A stretch of DNA of 64,000 nt from Mucilaginibacter sp. PAMC 26640 (GTDB lineage Bacteria > Bacteroidota > Bacteroidia > Sphingobacteriales > Sphingobacteriaceae): the NCBI GenBank assembly GCA_001596135.1, contig CP014773.1, positions 4,402,001 through 4,466,000 of the forward strand, given 5' to 3'. The notes below the pieces were generated by a model. That model searched no databases and was not told the DNA's origin. It saw only the letters and a list, made by a program, of their open reading frames with translations. Shown in pieces: positions 36,153-43,284 of the stretch. Within the stretch, counting starts at the first letter, position 1, and each line of letters opens with the position of its first letter. The translations under genes were made by a program, and so were the position numbers.

Positions 36153-36211
36153 ATTTGAAATATTATTTGGAAATTAAATTGCCATTCTACTATATTTGAA
36201 ACATTATTTGG
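36153..36211 (+). repeat. Two near-identical 18-bp direct repeats in promoter region
   Basis: ATTTGAAATATTATTTGG (36153-36170) and ATTTGAAACATTATTTGG (36194-36211) differ by one base and are 41 bases apart. They overlap the promoter of the met unit and could be a duplicated promoter or a binding site for a regulator. Confidence 0.6.
36166..36198 (+). promoter_or_regulatory. Promoter of metY-metX-hom unit
   Basis: TTTG (36166-36169), 21 bases, then TATATTTG (36191-36198), a full match to the Bacteroidota -33/-7 consensus. It would start transcription about 45-50 bases before the SAM-I riboswitch. A weaker alternative, TTTG-N19-TACTTTAA, overlaps it at 36195-36225. Confidence 0.6.
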
Positions 36212-36250
36212 TAGCGATACTTTAATCAACTCCTCTCAAAAGGATTTTGG

Positions 36251-36358
36251 TTTATAAAGAAGCGGCGAGAGATCAGGCTCGAAAACCCGCTGGCAACCCT
36301 TCAATGGTGAAGAAGGTGCCAATTCCTGTCCCGGAAAAAGAATACCGGGGGATATAAA
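36251..36358 (+). promoter_or_regulatory. SAM-I (S-box) riboswitch
   Basis: The 108-base element shows the family core: P1 arms TTTATA (36251-36256) and TATAAA (36353-36358), GAGAGAtCAGGCTCG kink region, ACCCGctGGCAACC, the P3 strand GGTGCCAATTCC, a P4 hairpin CCCGG/CCGGG and the GGATA joining strand. SAM-I elements bind S-adenosylmethionine and repress methionine genes when SAM is high. It lies in the 524-base leader before metY, directly before a small ORF. I see no terminator hairpin with U-tract right after P1, so the readout may be translational or work through the leader ORF. Confidence 0.88.
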
Positions 36359-36367
36359 TTTTTAATC

Positions 36368-36475
36368 ATGAAAAGTACATCTTACGTAACGGAACAATCT
36401 ATCCTGCATCCCCAATCGGGTATCTTTGCTATATACAACCATTTTACCGGCTGTATTTGCATGTGTTGCTGTTGA
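36368..36475 (+). CDS. 35-residue leader peptide ending in cysteines (CICMCCC)
   Basis: An ATG 9 bases after the SAM-I riboswitch opens a 35-codon ORF that ends with Cys-Ile-Cys-Met-Cys-Cys-Cys and TGA (five of the last seven codons are Cys, one Met). It is too short for usual gene callers. Position (between riboswitch and the sulfide-assimilating metY) and the terminal Cys run suggest a regulatory leader: ribosomes would stall at these codons when charged tRNA-Cys is scarce. Polycysteine leader ORFs acting as cysteine attenuators are known from mycobacteria; application here is inference. The N-terminal part (SILHPQSGIFAIYNHFTG) has no recognised domain. Confidence 0.6.
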   Translation: MKSTSYVTEQSILHPQSGIFAIYNHFTGCICMCCC

Positions 36476-36483
36476 TCCTGTAA

Positions 36484-36546
36484 CACGTTCAATTTCTGTT
36501 TCCCCGAAAACAACGTGATTACCCATTTAGGATAATGATATCCTGA
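36484..36546 (+). promoter_or_regulatory. Two hairpins downstream of the leader ORF
   Basis: First hairpin: CACGTT (36484-36489) with AACGTG (36512-36517). Second: TTAGGATA (36527-36534) with TATCCTGA (36539-36546), loop ATGA, one G-U pair. The ATCCT at the leader stop codon (36475-36479) could pair with AGGAT (36529-36533) instead, offering an alternative fold. Neither hairpin has a U-tract, so these are not plain terminators. Confidence 0.4.
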
Positions 36547-36589
36547 CGTAAATATACATTTTCATTCAAAACCCTTTAAATCTACAAAT

Positions 36590-37903
36590 ATGTCAAGCTT
36601 AAAATTCGAAACTTTACAATTACATGCGGGCCAGGAAGTTGACCCAACTACAGGCGCGCGTGCAGTGCCTTTATACCAGACCACTTCTTACGTTTTCAAC
36701 AACGCAGAGCACGGCGCAAACCTGTTCGCCCTAAAAGAGTTCGGCAATATTTATACCCGATTAATGAACCCGACGACCGATGTGTTTGAAAAACGCATAG
36801 CGGCATTAGAGGGTGGCGTAGCGGCTTTAGCTACTGCATCCGGACAGGCAGCGCAGTTCATAGCCTTAAACAACATTTTGCAGGTAGGCGATAATTTTGT
36901 AACCTCTCCATTTTTGTATGGCGGTACTTATAATCAATTTAAGGTAGCTTTTAAGCGCCTGGGGATTGATGTGCGTTTTGCAAAAGATGATACCGCAGAG
37001 AGCATCGAGCCGCTTATAGATGAAAAAACAAAAGCCATCTATGTAGAAACCATTGGCAATCCTGGTTTTAATATTCCTGATTTTGAAAAATTGGCGGAAT
37101 TGGCCAATAAACACGATCTGCCGCTGATAGTGGATAACACATTTGCTGCGGGTGGTTACCTTTTTCGCCCGTTGCAACACGGTGCCCATGTAGTGGTAGA
37201 ATCAACTACTAAATGGATCAATGGCCATGGAACAAGTATTGGTGGTGCTATTGTAGATGGCGGTACCTACAACTGGGGGAATGGCAAATACCCACAGTTT
37301 ACGGAGCCGTCAGAAGGATACCACGGTTTAGTTTTTGCTGATGTATTTGGCGTTAACGGTCCCTTCGGAAACATTCAGTTCATTATTCGCGCCCGGGTGG
37401 AGGGCTTGCGGGATTTCGGTCCATCACAGTCGCCATTCAATTCCTGGCTAAACATCCAGGGACTCGAAACTCTTTCATTGCGTGTACAGCGCCATGTGGA
37501 TAATGCGCTGGAACTGGCCAAATGGCTGGAACAACATCCGCAGGTGGACAAAGTAAACTACCCGGGGCTGGAGTCATCTCCGCAGCACGCACTTGCGAAA
37601 AAATATTTGAAAAATGGTTTCGGTGCGGTGTTGTCTTTCGAATTAAAGGGCGGCAAGGAAAACGCTTCAGCAGTTATCGACAATTTAAAGCTGGTTAGCC
37701 ATTTAGCAAATGTTGGCGATGCAAAAACACTCATCATCCAGCCATCTGCAACCACCCATCAACAATTGAGCGATACGGAACAGATAGCCGCAGGCGTAAC
37801 TCCTGCCCTGCTGCGCGTTGCAGTTGGCATTGAACACATTGATGATATAAAAGCTGATTTTGAACAGGCTTTTGCCAAAATAGCGGAATTAGAAGTAGCA
37901 TAG
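36590..37903 (+). CDS. metY: O-acetylhomoserine sulfhydrylase (aminocarboxypropyltransferase)
   Basis: MetY replaces the acetyl group of O-acetylhomoserine by sulfide to give homocysteine. The 437-residue length is typical for MetY (longer than cystathionine enzymes by about 50 residues). Motifs: opening KFETLQLHAGQEVDPTTGAR, YTRLMNPTTDVFEKR, the ATASGQAAQF PLP-phosphate site, and ESTTKWINGHGTSIGG with the PLP lysine. It is the first full gene behind the SAM-I riboswitch and the Cys-rich leader. No Shine-Dalgarno sequence precedes its ATG. Confidence 0.93.
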   Translation: MSSLKFETLQLHAGQEVDPTTGARAVPLYQTTSYVFNNAEHGANLFALKEFGNIYTRLMNPTTDVFEKRIAALEGGVAALATASGQAAQFIALNNILQVGDNFVTSPFLYGGTYNQFKVAFKRLGIDVRFAKDDTAESIEPLIDEKTKAIYVETIGNPGFNIPDFEKLAELANKHDLPLIVDNTFAAGGYLFRPLQHGAHVVVESTTKWINGHGTSIGGAIVDGGTYNWGNGKYPQFTEPSEGYHGLVFADVFGVNGPFGNIQFIIRARVEGLRDFGPSQSPFNSWLNIQGLETLSLRVQRHVDNALELAKWLEQHPQVDKVNYPGLESSPQHALAKKYLKNGFGAVLSFELKGGKENASAVIDNLKLVSHLANVGDAKTLIIQPSATTHQQLSDTEQIAAGVTPALLRVAVGIEHIDDIKADFEQAFAKIAELEVA

Positions 37904-37935
37904 AAATAGTTTTTTAGTTTTTAAGAGATGTTATC

Positions 37936-37966
37936 AGGGAGCAGTTGTATTAGTCAACTACTCCCT
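37936..37966 (+). repeat. Hairpin between metY and metX
   Basis: AGGGAGcAGTTG pairs with CAACTaCTCCCT (one C-A mismatch) around a 7-base loop. No U-tract follows. It may set differential expression or processing within the operon. Confidence 0.5.
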
Positions 37967-37985
37967 AAATAACAAAAAGTACAGC

Positions 37986-39041
37986 ATGAGTTTACAAAGT
38001 TTTACCTACACGGGCATATTTAAACTGGAATCTGGAGCTAAACTGCAGGGATTGCAAGTTGGATTCAATACCTACGGTACCCTCAATAAAAAGAAAGATA
38101 ACGTGGTTTGGGTATGCCATGCTTTGACGGCCAATTCGGATGTATTCGATTGGTGGAAAGGGCTTTTTGGTGCCAATGATTATTTTAATCCAGATGAGCA
38201 TTTCGTAGTTTGCGCAAATGTCTTAGGGTCAGCCTATGGCACTACCAATCCTTTAGATATTAATCCAGTTTCAGGTGTGCCTTATTACCTGGCTTTTCCT
38301 GCATTTACCATCAGAGATATTGTTCATGCACATAAATTGCTAGCAGATCATTTAGACATTGGCGAAGTGGGCATATTAATGGGTGGCTCTTTGGGCGGCC
38401 AACAGGCTTTAGAATGGAGTATAATTGAGCCTCAGCGAATTAAAAACCTCATACTCATTGCATCTAACGCAAAACATTCACCATGGGGCATTGCCTTTAA
38501 CGAATCACAGCGTTTGGCAATAAATGCCGATCAGACCTTTTCAACTGGCTCACCAGATGGTGGCAGTAATGGGTTAAAGGCTGCGCGCAGCATTGCATTA
38601 TTATCCTACCGGGGATATAAAACATATGATATCTCCCAGCAGGAAGACGACAATACAATCACTGACAATTTTAAGGCATCCAGTTATCAGAATTATCAGG
38701 GACAAAAATTGGTAAACCGGTTTAATGCCTACAGCTATTGGTACTTGACTAAGGCCATGGACTCGCACAATGTAGGCCGCGGCAGAAATGGAGTAGATAA
38801 AGCGCTGAGTCTGGTTAAAGCGCGAACGCTGGTTATCGGCATTAAATCGGACGTTTTATTCCCGGTAGAGGAGCAGCAATACTTATTTAGACATATCCCT
38901 AAATCAGCCTTTGCCGAGCTGGATTCATTTTACGGGCACGATGGCTTTTTAATTGACACACAAGATTTAACAAATATCATCACATCGTTTTTCAAGACAG
39001 ATGTAAAGGGAAAAATTATAGAATTGCAAAGAACAGCTTAA
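37986..39041 (+). CDS. metX: Homoserine O-acetyltransferase
   Basis: MetX acetylates homoserine to the substrate of MetY. The 351-residue alpha/beta hydrolase has the nucleophile elbow GGSLGGQQALEW (catalytic Ser), VCANVLGSAYGTTNP and the late catalytic pair in DSFYGHDGFLID (Asp/His). Length is normal. It follows metY by 82 bases and its stop overlaps the hom start (TAATG), so the two are translationally coupled. Confidence 0.94.
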   Translation: MSLQSFTYTGIFKLESGAKLQGLQVGFNTYGTLNKKKDNVVWVCHALTANSDVFDWWKGLFGANDYFNPDEHFVVCANVLGSAYGTTNPLDINPVSGVPYYLAFPAFTIRDIVHAHKLLADHLDIGEVGILMGGSLGGQQALEWSIIEPQRIKNLILIASNAKHSPWGIAFNESQRLAINADQTFSTGSPDGGSNGLKAARSIALLSYRGYKTYDISQQEDDNTITDNFKASSYQNYQGQKLVNRFNAYSYWYLTKAMDSHNVGRGRNGVDKALSLVKARTLVIGIKSDVLFPVEEQQYLFRHIPKSAFAELDSFYGHDGFLIDTQDLTNIITSFFKTDVKGKIIELQRTA

Positions 39042-40276
39042 TGAGTAAGAAACTAAATATTGGCCTATTCGGATTTGGAGTTGTAGGCCAGGGATTATAC
39101 GATATCATCCGGACTAAAAATCTTAACCTTGAAATAGTAAAGATTGCTATAAAAAATCCCGGAAAACTCCGCACCCTGCCGCAGGAACTTTTTACAACCG
39201 ATAAGGAAGAACTCTTAAATAACCCGGAGATCAACACAATTGTTGAACTCATTAATGACACGGAGGCCGCCTACGAGATTGTATCGCGGGCGTTGGCATC
39301 GGGCAAAAATGTGGTATCGGCCAGCAAGAAAATGATTGCTACCTACCTCAACGAACTAATTGCACTGCAAGAAAAACACGGCACCTCATTGCTGTATGAA
39401 GGCGCAGTATGCGGCAGCATCCCCATCATCCGTAACCTGGAAGAATATTACGATAATGAGCTGCTGCACTCTATTAGTGGTATTTTTAATGGATCATCAA
39501 ATTATATTCTCTCCAAAGGCTTTTTGGAAAGTTTAGATTATACAAGCGCCCTTAAACAAGCACAGGACCTGGGCTTTGCGGAAACCGACCCCATCTCGGA
39601 TGTTGGCGGCTATGATTCCAAATTTAAACTGGTGATTGCGGCAGCGCACGCATACGGTTTAGTAATTGATCCAAAAGAGGTTTTCAATATGGGCATTCAA
39701 AATCTTGCGGCGAACGATATTCAGTATGCCAGGGAAAAGAATTTGAAGATAAAGCTGGTGCCGATTGCCAAAGAATTGGATACACGCAACATTGCCATGT
39801 TTGTATTGCCAAAATTTGTAAACGAAACCGAATTTTTGTACAACGTAGAGTACGAATATAATGGCGTAACCGTCCAAGCGGCTTTTGCAGATCAGCAGTT
39901 TTTCTTTGGCAAAGGTGCGGGCGGGCATCCTACAGGTTCGGCAGTGTTGTCAGATATCGCTGCGCTGCGATACGACTATGGTTATGAATACAAAAAAGCC
40001 AAAGCCGTGCGCGATCTTCATTTTACCAACAATATTGAGATCAATATCTATTTGCGGTATGAAGATGAAGCTTTAGTGGAATCCCTTGGATTTGAATATA
40101 TAAAAGAGCGATTTTATTCGGGCAGTTATAAATTCGTCATCGGAAAGATCAATTTGCAAAAACTAATCGACCACCAGCAACGTATATTAGACAATAAGGC
40201 ATTCGTAGCCTTTGCCGATCAGTTAACAGGGGTCAGTTTAGCTCCGGCAAAAATACAGGATGCTGAAGTTTTTTAG
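39041..40276 (+). CDS. hom: Homoserine dehydrogenase
   Basis: It reduces aspartate semialdehyde to homoserine, the substrate of MetX. The 411-residue protein has the NAD(P) motif GLFGFGVVGQGLYD, the ASKKM segment, GAVCGSIPIIRNL, SGIFNGSSNYILS and the DVGGYDSKFKL active-site region. It has no fused aspartate kinase and only a short C-terminus. Placement under the SAM-I riboswitch with metY and metX commits this copy to methionine synthesis. Ends with a terminator 20 bases downstream. Confidence 0.94.
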   Translation: MSKKLNIGLFGFGVVGQGLYDIIRTKNLNLEIVKIAIKNPGKLRTLPQELFTTDKEELLNNPEINTIVELINDTEAAYEIVSRALASGKNVVSASKKMIATYLNELIALQEKHGTSLLYEGAVCGSIPIIRNLEEYYDNELLHSISGIFNGSSNYILSKGFLESLDYTSALKQAQDLGFAETDPISDVGGYDSKFKLVIAAAHAYGLVIDPKEVFNMGIQNLAANDIQYAREKNLKIKLVPIAKELDTRNIAMFVLPKFVNETEFLYNVEYEYNGVTVQAAFADQQFFFGKGAGGHPTGSAVLSDIAALRYDYGYEYKKAKAVRDLHFTNNIEINIYLRYEDEALVESLGFEYIKERFYSGSYKFVIGKINLQKLIDHQQRILDNKAFVAFADQLTGVSLAPAKIQDAEVF

Positions 40277-40295
40277 TAGATTCTTCAGCATCCAA

Positions 40296-40329
40296 AAACA
40301 ACAAAGGCCCTTGAGGGCCTTTGTTGTTT
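40296..40329. terminator. Bidirectional terminator between hom and E2 gene
   Basis: A 15-bp perfect stem, AAACAACAAAGGCCC with GGGCCTTTGTTGTTT around TTGA, lies between two convergent genes. A-run and T-run flank the G+C core on both strands. Confidence 0.8.
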
Positions 40330-40350
40330 GATGAAATCACATTTAATTAA

Positions 40351-41991
40351 CTATACATTTCGGCTTATATCCCAATTTTCGAGGTATTGAGCTACTTTAC
40401 TTACAAAAGTACCGCCCAATGCTCCATCCACTACCCTATGATCATATGAAAGTGACAGGAACATCATGTGCCTGATCGCTATGGCATCGCCCTTAGGCGT
40501 TTCGATTACCGCAGGCTTCTTTTTAATGGCACCTACTGCCAATATTGCTACCTGAGGCTGATTGATAATAGGTGTCCCCATTACATTCCCGAAAGATCCT
40601 ACGTTAGTGATAGTGAACGTGCCATCCTTTACATCGTCTGGCAATAATTTACCCGTACGTGCACGGTTGGCCAGGTCGTTTACAGATTTGGCTATACCCA
40701 ACAGGCTCAGTTCATCCGCGCGTTTAATTACCGGCACAATTAAATTACCGTTTGGCAAAGCAGTTGCCATACTGATATTTATATTCTTTTTTTTGATGAT
40801 TTGCGTGCCACTTACCGAAACGTTAATCATCGGCAGCGCAATAATGGCTTTAACAACCGCCTCGATAAATATGGGCGTAAAGGTCAACTTTTGCCCTTCA
40901 CGTTTTTCGAACGCACCTTTTACGCGTTCTCGCCATGCCACCAGTTCGGTCACGTCTGCTTCTACAAATGAGGTTACATGTGGCGAGGTGTGTTTGCTAT
41001 AAACCATATGGTCGGCAATCAGCCTGCGCATCCGGTCCATTTCAATGATCTCATCTCCGCCCGAAACCGATGTTGCTGGTTTTGTAGCAGGCTTCGGTGA
41101 ATCCTGTGCAGCTGCAATTTTGGGTACTTCCTGCGTGGAAGTCGCTTTTGCGGATTCCACACTTATAGGTTCAGTTGAGGAAGCCGATTTTAATTCATCC
41201 CCTGCAGGTGCTTCCGTTAGCGGACCTTTTTCAGGCGAAGTAATATTAACAGAAGCTTTGGATTGTGTTGGTGATGACTGTGGCTCCTTCGATAAGTTTA
41301 CATCAGGGTAATTATGAACATTTCCATGTTGACCATTGGCTTGTGATGCCAAAGGAGGTTTAAAACCACCTCCTGATGTCCTGGTTTGAACGTACGCTAA
41401 AAGGTCGTCTTTAGTTAAGCGGCCCTCCGCTCCAGTGCCCGGGATATAGTCGAGTTCTTGATTGCCAATTCCTTCTTGGGTAGCGATGCTTTTAACTAAA
41501 GGCGAATAGAAACGGTTATCGTATTTTGTAGTTGTTAACTGAATTTCTTTCGCTGCCAATTGGCTCATTCCCGGAATGTCAGACATTGGGTTTTCTTGCG
41601 CAGGTGTTTGGATAGCTGCAGGCATCGGTGCTGGCTCTGGAGCTTTTACCGGCTCATCTGCTGCAACAGTTTCTGAGTAAGTTACCGGAGCCGGTGTGCT
41701 ATCTGCTGTAGCAGCACCAGGGTTAATTGCTGATTGTTCAGCATTGCCAGGTTCCGTTTCGATTACGGCTATTACTGAACCTACCTGTACCACATCGTTT
41801 TCTTCGTAAAGTTGTTCTATTAACTTACCAGAAACCGGGGAAGGTACTTCAGAATCAACCTTATCGGTTGCGATCTCCATCACTGCCTCATCAACTTCGA
41901 TATAATCGCCTGGATTCTTCATCCATTTAATTACCGTTGCTTCCGCAACACTTTCTCCCATCTTCGGCAGTAACAATTGGTATTTGGCCAT
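40351..41991 (-). CDS. 2-oxo acid dehydrogenase complex E2 (dihydrolipoamide acyltransferase)
   Basis: E2 transfers acyl groups from a lipoyl arm to CoA in the pyruvate or branched-chain 2-oxo acid dehydrogenase complex. The 546-residue protein has one lipoyl domain (lysine in EIATDKVDSEV, about residue 43), a long Ala/Pro/Glu linker, a subunit-binding domain (SPLVKSIATQEGI, about 168-205), another low-complexity linker (about 205-320) and the catalytic domain with the DHRVVDGALGG motif. E1 and E3 genes are not adjacent. The VDSEVPSP lipoyl site and single lipoyl domain resemble the branched-chain type; not decisive. Start chosen at ATG 41991. Confidence 0.9.
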   Translation of the reverse strand: MAKYQLLLPKMGESVAEATVIKWMKNPGDYIEVDEAVMEIATDKVDSEVPSPVSGKLIEQLYEENDVVQVGSVIAVIETEPGNAEQSAINPGAATADSTPAPVTYSETVAADEPVKAPEPAPMPAAIQTPAQENPMSDIPGMSQLAAKEIQLTTTKYDNRFYSPLVKSIATQEGIGNQELDYIPGTGAEGRLTKDDLLAYVQTRTSGGGFKPPLASQANGQHGNVHNYPDVNLSKEPQSSPTQSKASVNITSPEKGPLTEAPAGDELKSASSTEPISVESAKATSTQEVPKIAAAQDSPKPATKPATSVSGGDEIIEMDRMRRLIADHMVYSKHTSPHVTSFVEADVTELVAWRERVKGAFEKREGQKLTFTPIFIEAVVKAIIALPMINVSVSGTQIIKKKNINISMATALPNGNLIVPVIKRADELSLLGIAKSVNDLANRARTGKLLPDDVKDGTFTITNVGSFGNVMGTPIINQPQVAILAVGAIKKKPAVIETPKGDAIAIRHMMFLSLSYDHRVVDGALGGTFVSKVAQYLENWDISRNV

Positions 41992-42035
41992 ACACAAGTA
42001 TTCGTTGATTTGGCCAAAATTAAGGAATTTCAGTC

Positions 42036-43283
42036 TTATTTTTCAGTTTCCCGCAGTAAAGTAATCAACATAAAAAATGCAGCTACAGCACTCCTTTCAA
42101 TGTTTTGTATTCGTTTATTGCCAAATGTGAATTTCTTAGTTACCGTTTTACCCGCATTTGCCGCCGCAATCCATACCGTACCAACAGGCTTGTCTTCAGT
42201 GCCTCCACCCGGGCCTGCAACACCTGTTACCGCTACGGCGTAATCCGATTTAAAATTTAGCAAAGCACCCTCCACCATTTCTTTTACCGTCTCTTCACTT
42301 ACAGCACCGTTCTGCCATAACGTTTCATTTCTTACCCCTAAAACACTCTCTTTTAATTCATAGGAGTAGGATACTGCACCACCAAAAAACACTTCTGACG
42401 ATCCCGCGTGCTGGGTAATGAGGTGCGAGATATATCCTCCTGTGCAGCTTTCAGCAGCTGATAAAGTCAGGCCCCGTTTTGCCATAAAATTGAGTACTGC
42501 TTTTTCCAGCGGGATGTCTTCTTCGGCAATAACATTTTGGCCTACCCGCGCTACTATCTTAGCAGCATACTCCGCAACCTGTGCGCTCAGCAAAGCTTCA
42601 TTATTGCCATAAGCGCTCAAACGTAAACGTACCTGGCCAAGCTTAGGCAAGTAGGCTAGTTTGATATTGGCCGGCAATGCATCTTCAATATCAGCAATTC
42701 TTTCGGCCAGGAAAGATTCTCCTTCCCCTGCTGTGAGTATTGTTTTATGAATGATAACAGGGAGGTCAAATACCGATTTCAGTTTCGGTATCACCTGCTC
42801 CTCTACCATGTATTTCATCTCGAATGGCACCCCTGGCATCGATACATAGATCTTGCCGCTCTCATTAAACCACATGCCGGGGGCGGTGCCGTTTTTATTA
42901 AGTATTACCTCGCAATTTGCAGGCACTTCGGCCTGCTTGCGGTTTACTTCCAGCAGCGGTCGATTATATCTTTTGAAAATACTGGCAACGTTTTCAAGAG
43001 CGGCTTCATTTAAAACCATCCCCACGTTAAAATAATCGGCGAGCGTTTTTTTGGTGATATCATCTTTTGTTGGGCCAAGGCCGCCGGTGATTAAAATAAT
43101 ATCGGCACGGGTTGCTGCTTCCGCCAAAGCTTTAAGAATATGATCCCGGTCGTCAGACACCGACGAAATTTGCTTGATCCGGATGCCGGCAGCATTCAGC
43201 TTTTCAGCCATCCAGGCAGAGTTGGTGTCAACAATTTGTCCTATTAGTATCTCGTCGCCAATGGTTATAATTTCTGCAAGCAT
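42036..43283 (-). CDS. cinA: CinA-like protein (competence/damage-inducible protein A family)
   Basis: The 415-residue protein has the N-terminal molybdopterin-binding-like domain (AEIITIGDEILIGQIVDTNSAW... GGLGPTKDDITK) and the C-terminal CinA domain (SAAESCTGGYISHLIT... AVTGVAGPGGGTEDKPVGTVW), where NMN amidohydrolase activity (pyridine nucleotide recycling) lies in known members. Full-length two-domain architecture is present. The ATG is 1 base after the lptD stop, so both are cotranscribed. Confidence 0.93.
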   Translation of the reverse strand: MLAEIITIGDEILIGQIVDTNSAWMAEKLNAAGIRIKQISSVSDDRDHILKALAEAATRADIILITGGLGPTKDDITKKTLADYFNVGMVLNEAALENVASIFKRYNRPLLEVNRKQAEVPANCEVILNKNGTAPGMWFNESGKIYVSMPGVPFEMKYMVEEQVIPKLKSVFDLPVIIHKTILTAGEGESFLAERIADIEDALPANIKLAYLPKLGQVRLRLSAYGNNEALLSAQVAEYAAKIVARVGQNVIAEEDIPLEKAVLNFMAKRGLTLSAAESCTGGYISHLITQHAGSSEVFFGGAVSYSYELKESVLGVRNETLWQNGAVSEETVKEMVEGALLNFKSDYAVAVTGVAGPGGGTEDKPVGTVWIAAANAGKTVTKKFTFGNKRIQNIERSAVAAFFMLITLLRETEK

Positions 43284-43284
43284 T

